A stretch of DNA of 64,000 nucleotides from contig JACMZG010001913.1 in the NCBI GenBank assembly GCA_018340805.1, forward strand, positions 7,525,791 through 7,589,790, written 5' to 3'. A program made the position numbers and the translations under genes. The stretch is from Microvelia longipes. Taxonomy: Eukaryota; Arthropoda; Insecta; Hemiptera; Veliidae. Positions 25,786 to 38,399 of the stretch are shown piece after piece; the stretch's first letter is position 1, and the number at the start of each line of letters is the position of its first letter. The notes beneath the pieces were generated by a model that saw nothing but the letters and a program-made list of their open reading frames with translations, had not been told where the DNA came from and made no database searches.

Positions 25786-28700
25786 GGAATAGACCGAATC
25801 GAAATGATGAAGACAGAAGAGAGATGTATGAGAAAGAAGACGGAAGAGAGTGGAGTAGAGTCGACGTGAATGGAGTGCAATTAGAAATGTTATGGGATTC
25901 AGGAGCATCGATTACAGTTATGAGTGAAGAGTACTGGATGAAGGTAGGAAAACCACCCTTGTCATGTTGCAATGTGATATTAAACGGGGTGTTTTCGAGC
26001 AGTGGAGAGAGACCGTTGGGATGTGCAGAATTGAATGTTAAATGGAAAGATAAAACCAGAATCATTAAGATCATAGTAGTTAAAAAAATAAGACCACCAT
26101 TTATTGGTGGAATAGATGCAATGGGAAGCTTTGGGATAAAGTTGACTGAAGTTAACAACATTGATACTGAATGTCTTGGAAGAAACTACTCAAATGATGA
26201 TAGAAAGAATTATGCTTTAAATGTTTTTAAAGAAACAAGTAACAAAGATCTAAATGATTTAATTGCAAAATTTAGCGAAATATTTATGGCATCTAAAATT
26301 TGATATAGGACACACAAAACAAGTTGTACACGAAATAAAAGTGTTGGGAGATCCAATTGTTCAACATCCGCGGAGACAACCAATGCATTTAGAAAAAAAG
26401 ATTGACGAAATGATTCAGAATTTATTAATTGCTGGCGTAATAAGCAAATGTAAAAGTCCGTGGAATTCACCTTTAGTAATTGTTGGGAAAAAAGATGGGT
26501 CGATAAGAATGTGTGTAGACTATCGACAACTGAATATGATCACCGAAAAAGTTTCATTTCCTATGCCAGACATCCAGCTATTATTGGATTGCTTAGCAGA
26601 TGCAAAGATATTTTCTTCAATTGATGGGACAAGCCTACTACCAGGTAGAATTAGCAGAAAGTTCGAGAGATGTAACAGCGTTTAGTACGAAGGAGGGTCA
26701 ATTCAGGTTCAATAGAATCCCATTCGGATTAGCAACGGCACCGGCTACTTTTCAAAAATTGATGCATGATATGTTGACTGGGTTAATTTTTAAAGGAGTC
26801 ATCGTGTATTTAGATGATATATTAGTGTATGGAAAGTCGGTCAAAGATCATAACAAAATTTTAGAAGAAGTTTTCAACAGAATCAGAGAATCGGGACTGA
26901 GGATAAATCCAGAAAAGTGTAAGTTTTATCAAAAAGAGCTGGTTTTTCTGGGACACACGATTAGTACAGAAGGTATAAAAACAAATGAAGCTAAAATTCA
27001 GGAAATAAAAAATGCCGAAGAACCAAAATGCTCATCAAAACTCAGGTCATTTCTCGGTTTAACGAACTATTACAGACGTTTCATCAAAGATTACGCAAGA
27101 ATTGCATCGCCATTATATGAAGCTGTTTCGGGATGTGACAAAACCTTGATGTGGACAGAAGCATGCAGAAAAAGTTTTGAAAACTTGAAAGACAAGTTAT
27201 GTAATGCACCGATTTTAGATTATCCAAGAGAAAATCGAATGTTCATTCTAGATACTGATGCAAGTTTTGGAGCCATCGGTTCAGTGCTGAGCCAAAGAAC
27301 AGAAGGTGGTGAAGAGGTTGTGATAGCATATGGATCTAGACATCTCACTGCTCATGAGAAGGGCTATTGCGTAACAAGGAAAGAACTGTTAGCATTACAT
27401 GAATATGTAGTATATTTCAAGCAGTATCTATATGGAAAGAGATTTTTAGCAAGAACAGATCACAAGGCACTGATATTTATGAATAACACGAAAAAACCGA
27501 TCAGTCCACAGTTTCAAACATGGATGGCAAATTTGGGAGAATATGATTTTGAACTAAAATATCGAAAAGGGGAGAACATAACAATGCTGATGGATTATCA
27601 CGAATCAATGAAAGCTTATGCTCACAATGTCAAACAATTCATTTGGAGGCTAAGAAAGAAAAATCAAGAGTAAAATATATTAACATCATACAGCAGAATG
27701 AAAACATCATAGAAAAAATTCGTAGGGCACAAAATGAAGACCCGATAATAAAAAAAGAATCGAAACATTGCAAAACGAAGTACGAGCAGAAAAAAAGACT
27801 AGTCATGAAAATTATTTGGACAAACTGGATCGAGAGTTGAAAATCTATGATGGATTATTAGTCGTCGAAAGAGAAAAAAAGAATTTGATAATAGTACCAA
27901 TGAGTATAATCGATGAAATGATCAAGCATATTCATGAAGAATTATGTCATCTAGGAATAAAGAAAATATATTCATATTTACAGAATTACTATTACTGGCC
28001 TTCGATGATGGAAACTATTAAAATTAATTTGAATCAATGCGTGATTTGCGCAAAAAGGAAAATTGATCAAGGAAGGACGAAAGAAGTGTTGTTACCAAGA
28101 AAGTGTGAAGAGATTTTAGAACAAATTGTGGTAGATATTGCGCACATGGAAACAGTGGCATCAGGAAAAAGATATATGGTAGTGATTATCGACCGATTTA
28201 GCAAATTAGTAAGTATATCAGCGGTATCAAAAATTGATGAAGAAACGATTTTCGGAATAATTTTGAATAAATGGATATATCGTTTCGGCAAACCACAGAT
28301 ATTAACCGACAGAGGAAGAGTGTTTGAGAGTAAATTTATGTCAGAGAAGTTAGCAAAGTTTAATATTAAACAGGAGTTCAGCTCTCCGTACCAACATCAA
28401 TCGAATGGGTTAGTAGAAAGAATGATTCGGACCATTAGAGATATGATCGTAACGTCACTTAAAGGAAATTGTAGTGAGAAAAACTGGGATGCATTGCTTC
28501 CCAGAATTGAGTTTAGTATAAACGCTACCAAGAGTCAACAAAGTTTTCACCATTTGAGATCATATTTGGAAGACGTATAAATTTGCATGCAAAGACGGAA
28601 ACATTTCGGAAAAAAACCAGTTAATCTAGAGATAGTTAAACAAAATTTAAATGAAGCAGCTAATAAAATGGGAAAGTTTGAAAGTGAAAAGCGTGGAGAA

Positions 28701-28928
28701 AGAATTTTCAAAGAGGGCGAGTGGGTGTTAGTTCGCGTTGAACCACATAAAAGAAAGAAAAATGATTTCCAATACGAAGGACCATATCAGATAATAAAGT
28801 TCATATCAGATCGTCAAGCAGAAATCAAATTTCCTTACGGTTCAAAGTACAGACGAATAGAGTGGTTAAAAAGTGGAACGCATTTTGAAGACGGGGAGAG
28901 TTACAGTTATTTGGTTTTGTTTAAATAA
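25738..28928 (+). pseudogene. pol: Ty3/Gypsy pol (protease, RT, RNase H, integrase), broken
   Basis: Domains run in Gypsy order. Aspartic protease: DSGA (about 25897). Reverse transcriptase: DYRQLN, SSIDG, PFGLATAP and YLDD at 26807-26818. RNase H: LDTDASFGAIGS and RTDHKAL. Integrase zinc finger: HX4H and CX2C spaced 29 residues apart (about 27933-28049). Integrase core: Asp in VVDIAHM, Asp in TDRGRVF, and Glu in LVERM exactly 35 residues later. GPY/F motif: YEGPYQII near 28779. RT-RNase H-IN order separates it from Ty1/Copia. The frame changes near 26285, 26630, 27583, 27750, 28550 and 28600, several at A or T runs, so no single product can be made from this sequence as written. No env-like ORF or chromodomain follows. 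Confidence 0.92.
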
Positions 28929-29272
28929 TATTAGAAAATTGTGGTATTTTAATTAAATAAAAATATTAATTAACTATCTTGATTAATGAAGTCCGCATTG
29001 TTGAAATTAACTTACTTATACAATAACGGATTGCTATAATAGGTCGGATTCTAGCTGAGACACTCCTATTCCCCTATTTTAAACAAACAAACGTTTTATT
29101 ATCAACATTAATAGTTTTTATTATAAAGATATATTATACAATATTGTAAAAGATTTCTCTGACTTCATTACCTTCTTATCATTTCTCTTGTAGCTCAATA
29201 TTACTGTTTCGATGTTTCGTTTCTTCAGCAGATTCTTTTCTTTTTTATATAATCATAGAAATCAGTGCATAA
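28929..29272. other. Region 3' of pol, LTR not resolved
   Basis: A+T-rich. The 3' LTR is expected here, but its partner is not visible on the left (probably in the gap), so its limits cannot be drawn. Confidence 0.4.
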
Positions 29273-29859
29273 CAGGGTTGGATATAAATTCACAAAGTTT
29301 TTAAAAAAATCAAAAAAATCAGATTTTTTGATTTACATCAGCATTTTTTTGATTTATTCGGGAACATTGATGATTAATATTAGATTTGGCTTACAATTGT
29401 TTTGCATTTTCAAAATTGCAAGGTTTATATAGTACTACAGCTATAATTATTGTAAACCATCCAGCAAGCCTGTAATCACCGCCCCCCCCCCCTAGAAAGG
29501 CTTAGTAGTTTATTAATAATTGATATAATCAAAATTGCATTATATAACAAATAATACAGTCAGTATAACATAAAGTTGTAATTAGCTCAAATCTCAATAT
29601 CAATATTCAATACGTAAGTATAGTACTGGTTAATTAACTACAAGCATTTTTTTTGAAAAAAAGTTTTTTTCTTGGATATGATTAGATTCTCTAATCTCAG
29701 TTTTTCGCGCTGATTTCAAATATGTTTTTAGTTTTGGTGTTAGCTCATCTAGTTCCTGAGATAAAAAATTTGTTGATTAGTTATGTTATTACCCCTCGGA
29801 GTAAGAGTTACAGGTTAAATTTAAGAAAAAACAGAAAATGAAAAGAAAACCTATTACAT

Positions 29860-30406
29860 TTATTTATTTCCTATTTGTAATAGCCAACAGAAATCTGCTA
29901 ACAATCGTTCATCAGCGCGACCTTGATATCTGCTTTCAATTGTCGACATAATTTGGTGAAATCGTTCCCCATGTTCGTCGCTGATTTTTCCCAAGTCAGC
30001 AGGAAAATTATCAAGATGACTATTCATCATATGTACTTTTAAGGACATGTTGACACTCATAACTTTGAATGATGCAAGCATTTCTTCAATTATGGTCTTG
30101 TAATGAGGCGCACGTTTTTTTCCTGATTAAAAGAAGGATAAATTATATTTTAATAAGGTTGGAAATTACCCAAAAGTTCTGAACTACTGATAGTAGTGCT
30201 TCCCAAGCCCTATTTTCCACTGTGCTTAAGGAATCTTTAAATACTTGGTCTTTCATCATCTTTCGAATTTGAGGTCCAATAAAGATTCCTTCTTTCAGTT
30301 TAGCTGATGAAATACTTGAAAAATTCTTTCTTAATATGGCAACAGGTTCGCCATCAGGTTTTAAGGCTTTAACGAAATTCTTAAATAAGCCAAGTTTTAT
30401 ATGCAC
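29860..30406 (-). pseudogene. Two-exon gene fragment carried by the 2.68-kb element
   Basis: The minus-strand upstream exon (30406 to 30170) encodes a conserved-looking block with HIKLGLFKNFVKAL and KLKEGIFIGPQIRKMMKD. The downstream exon (30122 to 29860) encodes MSLKVHMMNSHLDNFP, SDEHGERFHQ, ESRYQGRADERLLADFCWLLQ and a stop. Between them lies a 47-base intron with GT (30169-30168) and AG (30124-30123) ends. One T appears to be missing in a T run just before the donor, so the reading frames do not join as written. Upstream of 30406 the frame is closed. From memory, similar phrases occur in multi-copy uncharacterised insect proteins. I cannot name the family or its activity. A transposase or accessory role is inferred from location only. 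Confidence 0.6.
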
Positions 30407-30409
30407 ACA

Positions 30410-31940
30410 GGTAATAAGATTTTATGTACTGAACAAGTATATTAATTATAGTTATTAAATTTTAATTAAAATTATATTAATGATAAATATCATATGAAAG
30501 TATACTAATTACGTTTTTTAAATATATTCAATTTAACTAGACGTGCAACTTTTAAATAATATTATTATGTCTTCTTTCAGAAAACGCATTTTTCAATATA
30601 ATAAAAATAATTTTATATAATTTTAAAATTGCCATTTTTCTGACAATTGAGATGAGATGGACTATAAAAAGTATACATTTTTTAATGCCGTAAAATTTTC
30701 TATCAGACTGCACTAATTCATTCGGAAAAAAAAATTTTGACGTGCGTAGTGTTATTTATTCACTAGTTAGTAACTAAGTTCTTCGTGCCTTAAAAACTTT
30801 ATCACTAATTCACTATTATTAGTCAACAATTTGACAAAAAAATTGGCTGCAGACAGCTAATACTTTTTTCTGTATAATACTGTTAAAAAATAAATAGATG
30901 TCAGCATAGAAATCGTTCGGAAATCAATTATTGTCATTTTCATTCACAATCATCAGTTTCCAGTGGCTTCTTGATTGTAGGCTTGAAGAGAAACACCAGT
31001 TTTGCTGCTTTTCTAATTCAGACGATTACAAGTTTGTAATGAAGCAACCCAAAAGATGAAAACACTTCTTACCACCAGCGGATAAACCTGTGCAGTTAGT
31101 AACTGTTTTCGCAAAATTAATGTGTCTGGATTGTAAACGATACCGAGACCGCCACAATCCAACAGGTGGAACCGATTTGAATAACTGTGTCTTGCAACAT
31201 GTACGTTAGAAATGCGATGCCTGTGCCTTCAAGTTTATCACTTCGGGAACAATCATTGTCATGATGTGTTGAAGGCCAACTCCATTGTAATTCATGGTCC
31301 TTCATCAGGTTACGTTGTGTCCATGTACCGTGATGCATTTAAACTTTTGTACTAAGAAGTGATGTGATGACCAATGTCTAGTTGGATACGTTTCTTACAT
31401 TTCTGACTAAGTATCTTTCGTCACGAGAGCCAGATCCTTTTCTAGTGTTTTTCAAATTGTCAACTGCTCTGCGATGGCAACTGTGCGTTGATTTTATCAG
31501 TGCAACAGCATTAGGCTATTAGTCGCTGAAGAAGCTCACTGCACTTTCTCTTAATGCTAGTTTATTTACAATATTGCAATGTTAATATCACTTTTGTCAC
31601 GGTCTCTTCACAAATGGTTCGAGCAGTATTGGGCCAGTGGCTTAATATATGATTTCCAATCAATTAGCATAGTATTCCACCGTATTCTTGTGGCATTATC
31701 AATCTCAGTGCACGTTCGCGTTGTAGACTGCAGGTGGCAAATGATAGTTGCGGTTACTAACCACTTGCACAACTTTGTTCTATTATATTTGGATCTCTAA
31801 ATCTTTGCGAGTAGAATTCATTCAGGTGAGTGACAGCCGTATGTAATACGTGATTTAAATCATGATTTTTATGTCGAATTTAAATCATGATTTAAATCGA
31901 TTCTAAATCGTCGATGTAAATTATTTGAATTTAATCAATT
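30410..31940. other. Interior of the 2.68-kb element without readable coding
   Basis: ORFs of about 73 codons at 31117-31338 (minus) and 31579-31800 (plus) have no motif I recognise. The inner right end has palindromic AAATCATGATTTAAATC repeats (31854-31895). Confidence 0.45.
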
Positions 31941-31957
31941 CCACCCTGGTTGCATAA

Positions 31958-32521
31958 TATTTTATAAGTTAAAACATATTACATTATTTGCTTTTCCATT
32001 TCAATGGGAAAGATTATTTCGATTCATCTATCCATTCCAGAATTAATTAAGTGAGAAACAACACGTTGAAGAAAAATAGAATTGGATTTAGGAAAATTGA
32101 GCGTAAGTGCCATGAGACGAAGTTGCGACAGTAATTTTTCTAAAGGGAATCACGCTATGGTTTAAAGCGTTTTAATAAATTAAGATAACTACGTTTGAAA
32201 ATGATCTCGGAAAAATAGCGATGTGTGAACGACAGCACACCTTGAATTGTCGAAACAAAGGTAGAACTGGAGTGACAATGGCATGAGTTTGCAAATGAGG
32301 TCACCATCTTAATTTGCCAGAAAGAGTGTCACCAGTTTTGAATTAGCAGGAGTAAATAAAGAATTGTACAAAACGTTAACAGGGTAAAACTGCTGATAAC
32401 GTTTAAAATTACATTTTGCAATATTTGACGAAAAATTTGGGAAAAATTATAAAAGGAAAAAAGAAATTGCAAAACCATAAATAACTCATAAAATTAAAGA
32501 TATTAGAGGTTGATGAAAATA
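31958..32521. other. Unassigned, possibly old Gypsy sequence
   Basis: The interval between the TIR element and the mariner contains no clear motif. It could be the upstream part of the relic at 33.88-34.9 kb, split by the mariner. That is a guess. Confidence 0.35.
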
Positions 32522-33811
32522 TTAGGTCGAACATAAGTAATATCGTTTTTTAATAATCATATTCAATCAAATAAAAATTATTTTAAATATATTCAAAAAC
32601 TATTTGTTTTGTTATTAATTTTTGTAAATATTATCAAAACTATTTATTTTGTTATTTTATGAAATAAGTTTAATGCTAAATATTTTTCAGTAATTTGATG
32701 AAATGTAATAATCTGTAGAAATGACAGACAAATGCTTAATGAGATCACATAAGACATTGTATGATTTACGAATTTCATCACTGGTAAAAACTGGCAATCA
32801 GAGCAACAAATATGGATAACAAATCTATCGGGCGCTGTTATTGTAAAGAAATTCAGAGATGGCTTTCCCGATTCAAAGCCAGAAATTTTGATTTAGCGAT
32901 CGCTTCTAGATTGGAAAATCAACGATATGGATACGGACGTTATACAGGCATCATAGAAAACAAATCATTGCCAAAAACTGATTGAATAAGTTCACATTAG
33001 GAAATCAACAGGAAAACAATTTCAGCTGACAATTTAAAGAAGATTGGTAAAGATTAGCAAGACAAGGAGGGTATGGGCTTTCTCATGAAACTACCCGATG
33101 GCCAAAAAAGGAAGAACCAAAAAAATGAAGACTTCCTGAATCGTTCATAACTGGTGACGAGAATATGGGATATTGTACGAAACTGCAGTCGTCAATGGCT
33201 TTCACTTGTGCCCAAAACCCTACAATCATGCCAAAACTAAATATTCATAGAAAAACGGTAACGCTAAACTGTTTGGTGGTCTGCCAGGTGTATTTGCATT
33301 TTAAGCTGCTGCAACCTGGTGAACAATATTGTGGTGTGTTTATTGTGCTTGAGTGGAGAGATTGAAAGATGAAATTTTGAAAAAAAGTGGCTAGCTTTAG
33401 CAATCAGAAAGCGGAATAATTATTCATCAGGATAATACACAGCCGCATATCGCAAAAGAGAAAATTCAGCGGATTACCGACTTTTAGCTGATTTAACTTT
33501 GTATTACATCCTCAATATAGCCCGACCATTGCACCTTCTGACTAACCATTTTATTCTGGGCAATGTAACATATTTTTGGTCGGGAAAAAAATTTGTTTTT
33601 TATGAAGTGTAAATATGGCCATCCAAGAATTTTTTTTTTATTGCAAGCTGTAATTTTTTTAATAAAGATAGCATCCATATAATTACTTTGTAAATAGAGA
33701 GACATTGAAGAAAAACAATTATGTCGTATGTATTTAATTAATATCTTTTCTGTGTCATTTTTGTTGTTTAATTTTGTTTCTAAAAAACGGCACTACTTAT
33801 TGTTGACCTAA
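32522..33811 (+). mobile_element. Mariner transposon, dead, both TIRs present (1290 bp)
   Basis: The left TIR TTAGGTCGAACATAAGTAAT and the inverted right TIR TTAGGTCAACAATAAGTAGT continue in register for about 30 bases (to CGTTTTTT). The flank is TA on the left and TT on the right, as expected for a TA target with one mutation. The length equals that of an intact mariner. Between the TIRs lie transposase traces: TGDE, RQW, PTIMPKLNIHRK, IHQDNTQPHIAKE and YSP.IAPSD. Two of the three catalytic Asp positions of the DD34D family are still readable. Stops and frameshifts abound. Confidence 0.88.
33125..33720 (+). pseudogene. Mariner transposase pseudogene
   Basis: Motifs in order across shifting frames: ITGDE (the first catalytic Asp region), NPTIMPKLNIHRK, ELLQPGE, the HQDN block with the second Asp, the APSD block with the third Asp followed at once by a stop, then LVGKKF and an EEVKMAIQEFF-like end. 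Mariner transposase cuts at the TIRs and reinserts at TA. This copy cannot encode it. It has diverged from the second mariner at 37.8 kb, so the two belong to different subfamilies. Confidence 0.85.
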
Positions 33812-33879
33812 TTAAATAGAAATAAAGAAGTTGTCTTTATGGAATGTAGTAGTATACATCTGACCAAAACACAAATAAT

Positions 33880-34900
33880 ATACAAGCAGCCAACAAATCA
33901 ATGGTAAAAACCATACAAACAAAAATAAATTTATAAGATAAAAATTGTAGAAGCTATACAAAATCTGATGAGAATAATATTATTCGGAAATGCCAACTCT
34001 TTATGAATACTCCACTGATTTGTGTTTGGAAAAGGAAAATAAGGACAACAGACAATGCTTAGACTTAGAAAAATTTTAATGAAAGTAACAAAAAAAATAA
34101 GCCTTTTTAATGTATAACGCTGATGAAATGCTTTACAAATTAGATAGCGCTAAGTATTTCAGTTCAACTGATTTAGAATGCGCTACTATCAGGTAGAACG
34201 TGATGAATAATATCAACAAAAGCGACATTTTCAAAAAATCACGGACATATTGTTTTTAAATAGAATGTCAGTTGTCATCGCAGGCAGCACCGTATACATT
34301 TCAGGAGATGATGACTAGTGATATTCAATATAAATGAGCCATGATAATATTAGATGATTGTTGATTTGCGAGTAATTAAAGTCACCACTATGAATAATTG
34401 ATAGAGTATTGACTGGAAATAATTGAAGGCTGAGTTAAAAATTAATCTAGGGAGTTATTAGTTTCTTCAAACGAAATCGAATTCTGACCACATTATTAGC
34501 AGGAAATTAGTGTTATATCTGATCCGTCCAAAATAGAGTACGAAGAACATATGGCAGTTTTAACTTGTGTCAAGAAGATTACAAGTTTCTGAAGAAATTT
34601 GATTATACAGAAAGTTTATAGAAATTGCGCAAAGATATCAATAAACGTAGGGAAACGTATTGTTGTAACGGATCAAAGAACAAGAGTTAGAAACAGATGT
34701 TGAAATAAGCTATAGTTTTGAGGGTCCAAGTAAAAGCTCTATTTATGCGCCTTAATATTTTGTTTTCCAGAGAATTCTTGCAGAGAATTTTTATTAGATA
34801 CGGATGCTAGTATTGGTACAATAATGCTAACATTATTGCCACAGACAGATAGCAACATCTTGAACCAAACATACCTATTCAGGTTAGAAGCTGTCAACAA
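33880..34900 (+). pseudogene. Older Gypsy-type pol relic (RT and RNase H)
   Basis: Readable blocks over several frames are STDLCLEKENK (like PL..V.KK), QCLDLEKF, NADEMLYKLDSAKYFSSTDL followed by YYQVE (RT motif A), YTFQEMM, a decayed LDDC, and LLDTDASIGTI (start of RNase H). The sequence differs from the 25-29 kb element. Stops are dense. It is probably the right half of an element interrupted by the mariner just upstream, but its left half is not recognisable. Confidence 0.75.
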
Positions 34901-37783
34901 TCCAATATCATGATCACGTGACTAACATATCAATCATTAATCTTGAACTAATTTATTATTATCAAACAATTTATTTTATAATGTTTATTTAATTAATTTA
35001 TTTCATTGACATCTGATCAATATTATCCTTTCGTGACTTTTATTTTTGAACAGTTTAGTTACTTATATTTTTAACGGTTTTGGATCAAATCCTATAATGT
35101 ACTGATAAAAGTAAGCAAATTTATAGGTAACCTAATAACTATATACTAACAGATAAGATCTTTTACTTAACTTATTTTATTATTTCATTATATTTAGGCT
35201 AAGGCTAATAGTGAACAATTTACCATTCATTATGAGTTCGTATAATGGTTAAATTGCATGCTTCTTTCTTTTTAAATTTTTGAAGAGTAGTAATGGCACA
35301 TATCTAGAGTAAATATCTATGAATTACTGGGATATCTTTTATAGATTGTGGTTTTGAAGGTATTCCTATTTACAGCCAGAAGACCATGTATTTATTTTAA
35401 TATGTAATATACATATTTATTTAACACGATATTTAAACCATTCATCAAGTTTGATATATCTCATTAATTGGTAAATATGTTGTATGATTTATTATTTATT
35501 TTAATATTTAAAAAAAAATGAAAATTACTTATTTTATTTTTATTTACTTTTATTTAACAAAAAAATATAATTTTGCTTTAATTTTAATTTTGATTACGAT
35601 TTGTAATGAATTAATTTTTTATATATTTTTACATTAAAATTCCGTAATTATAAATATAAAAATATATAAAGAATTGCTAAAAAATGTTCTCAAATAAAAT
35701 TCGAATCTTGTTTCGACAGTTTTTATAAATTAATTAAAAAAAATTATTTTATTTTAAATATATTTAAGTCGAAAATATTCATTGAAAATTATTTATATTT
35801 ACTTGAGTAATGTTAAATAATTTTGAATATTAAATTTGATACAATCACATTCCAATTGTGTTAAGAGTTAAATTTTTCTACAAAACAAAAAAATGAGGTA
35901 TTTTTTTTTATTTGATTTTCTTCTGTCAATATTTCATGATCATGTTTAAAGTTTAAAACAAAATAATTAAATGTTTTTTTGGAAATTAAATTGAAATTTT
36001 TAATATTTAATTAAATATTTATATTAATTCTTTAAAAATTATTAAATTATTATTAAATTACCTGCTTAAATCAAAACTGTTGTTTCTGATTTCATTTTCT
36101 TCTTTCTTTTTAGTTATACAATTTTCTGCAATTGTCTTCTTCGGTGTACTAACTTTTTTGCTTTTTTTAAATTTAAAGTTGAAATAGAAATTTTTGTTTC
36201 GTTTAATGGGATAAAACAATATTAAATATTTGTTAATTTTTAATTGTTTTTAAATGTAACATTACATTTGCAAATTTCACAATTTACAATAATACATTAA
36301 TATTTATTTACACAAGAAAAACATAATAATAATTAATCAAACCTTAAAATAATAATAATATTTACACATAAGAAACATATAAAACACAAATAATAATAAC
36401 ATAATACAAATATTAATAATAAAAAATTTCAATTGAATCACTTATAATAATAACAAGATATTATATAAAGAATTTTATTCGATTTTTAGATTAAATTTTT
36501 TATCAAATGATTTTGGGGTTGTTCGATGATTTTAATCGATTATTTTAGGTTAATTTTTTAATCGAATGATTTTATTTATCTTTTGTTTATTTGAGTGATT
36601 TTTAAGCTAATAAATGAGTTTAGGTTAAATTTTAAATAGAAGATATATTATTAGTATAACTTAGATTTAATTTGATTTTAGGTTTATTTTAATCTATTGA
36701 TTTTAATTTTTCAATTAGATTCGGTAAATCAAATGAGTTTATGTTATTTTATCATAATTTAGAACTTTTTATTACGGTTATTAGTGTTATCGATTGATTT
36801 TTAATTTCAATTAGATTAGGTTATTTCGAATTGTTTTAATTTTTTATTCGATTTGATTTTTTAATTATCACATGAGGTTAGTTTAATTTTATCATAATTC
36901 TAAGTGTAATTTTATTCGGTATTAGTTTATCTATTGATTGTTCTTAAGTTAATTTATTTTCGGCTAAATTTTGGGATAGGCTAATTTTTTAATTTTCTGA
37001 CTCGGTTGTTCATGAGCTCAGTGGTATTTAATTTAAGTATTAATTTTGCGTCAGTGATCACTTAGTTTTTGTGATTTCATTTGTTCATTAGGGCATTAGA
37101 GATAATGCAATGTATTTAAATTTGAATGATTTAATTAATTATTAATTAATTTATGAATGAAGTAACTGACATGAGATACTCACACAGATTTGATATTAAT
37201 TAATTGTATTTTTTAAGGAAGCGATTAAATTAAGTAACTATAATGATTGGTTTAATGGATACAGTGTATGGGATTTAATAAGTGGATTATATGGAGCTTA
37301 TCGGTTTATTGAATGGGTTTATGCTTATAAGTGAATTGAGTATTATATTGGTTTAATTTGTTACAATAATTTAATGTGTTAATTGTAATTGAATAACTAA
37401 TCAATGTAAATTTTAATAAGTTGATTTTGAATTTGTATATGATGATTAACCTTTTATGTTGTGGAATGATTTTTATTATGTTAGCTAATAAATTATAGTG
37501 TTATTGATTAGAGATTTTATGCATGAATTTGATTTTAGTGTGAGAATTTTGATTTTTATATTGTTGCTAATAAATTTGAATGTATTGGATTTAGTGATTT
37601 ATGCATTGATTTTAATCTTATTTGTTGATTTATAAATTTTGTGTATTGGATTATAATTTTTCTGTGAACTATGTCACTTTTTTCTATGATGCGGATAACC
37701 TTTTACTGTATTGACTTTGATTTTCTTGTTATATGAACTTGATTTTTGATGTATTAGTTTAAAAATCTAGGCATTTTGATTAT
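34901..37783. other. Very A+T-rich region without gene
   Basis: Nearly 2.9 kb of A+T-rich sequence. From about 36480 to 37000, loosely repeated TGATTTTA(A/T)TCGATT and GGTTAATTTT words suggest an old tandem repeat. I see no ORF or RNA gene. Confidence 0.5.
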
Positions 37784-38307
37784 TTAGGTTGTTCATAATA
37801 CGTAGGTTTTAGTTATGAAAACAAACATTTATTGGAGATTAAATACAAGATTATAACAAAAATCAGTCAGTTAACGTAGTCTCCGTCTTTCTCTATCACC
37901 TGCTGGCAATCTTTCGACCAATTTGTCAATACCTTTTTGCCAGAAATTCATTAGGCCTGGACTCAAAAAAGTTAGTTAACCATTTTTGAAGGTTACTAAC
38001 GCTATCGAAGAAACTCCTTGCAAATTATCGACAACGAGCGGAAAATGATGAAAGTCGGTTGGAGCGAGGTCTGGAGAGTAAGGGGATGCTGAAGAGGTTC
38101 CCAATCAAGTTCTCTAAGTGTGGATTTAACCATTGTTGCACGTGAGGACGTGCGTTGTCGTGAAGTAAGATCACCTTGCCTTTTCGATTTGGTCTTTTTA
38201 ACTTTATTGCATTATCCACGCGACGCAGTTGAGCCGCATACAAATTTTTATTCAACAGTTTTATTCTCCGCCAGTATTTCCCAGTGCAGAAGACCTCATA
38301 ACCACCA
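37784..38307 (-). pseudogene. Second mariner transposon, C-terminal part, truncated
   Basis: On the minus strand the transposase reads NKNLYAAQLRRVDNAIKLKRP, then VILLHDNARPH (second catalytic Asp), then, after a one-base deletion, the SPDLAPTDFHHF block (third Asp, DD34D spacing). A TIR-like end TTAGGTTGTTCATAATACGTAGG lies at 37784-37807. The 5' half is missing: the copy ends at the 10-N gap, beyond which sequence is unrelated. It lacks an intact ORF. Confidence 0.85.
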
Positions 38308-38317
38308 NNNNNNNNNN
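38308..38317. other. 10-base N gap
   Basis: A scaffold join of unknown true length. Mariner sequence stops on one side and a Penelope-like end starts on the other. Confidence 1.
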
Positions 38318-38399
38318 ATTCTTTTTAGCGTTTGTTTTTGTCGGTTATTTATATATTTTTTATCTGTTTTACCCTTTGATTGTAATCTTTTGTACTTTG

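Larger units (their letters stand above)
29273..31948 (-). mobile_element. Probable TIR DNA transposon, 2.68 kb
   Basis: The left end CAGGGTTGGATATAAATTCA and the inverted right end CAGGGTGGAATTGATTAAATTCA match apart from small indels. Further in, TTTACATC is also shared. The subterminal right side is rich in ATTTAAATCATGATTTAAATC. The flanks GTGCATAA (29265-29272) and GTTGCATAA (31949-31957) fit a target-site duplication of about 8 bp with one indel. A gene fragment lies inside on the minus strand. CAGGG ends with an 8-bp duplication recall hAT elements, but no hAT transposase motif was recognised. Confidence 0.6.
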
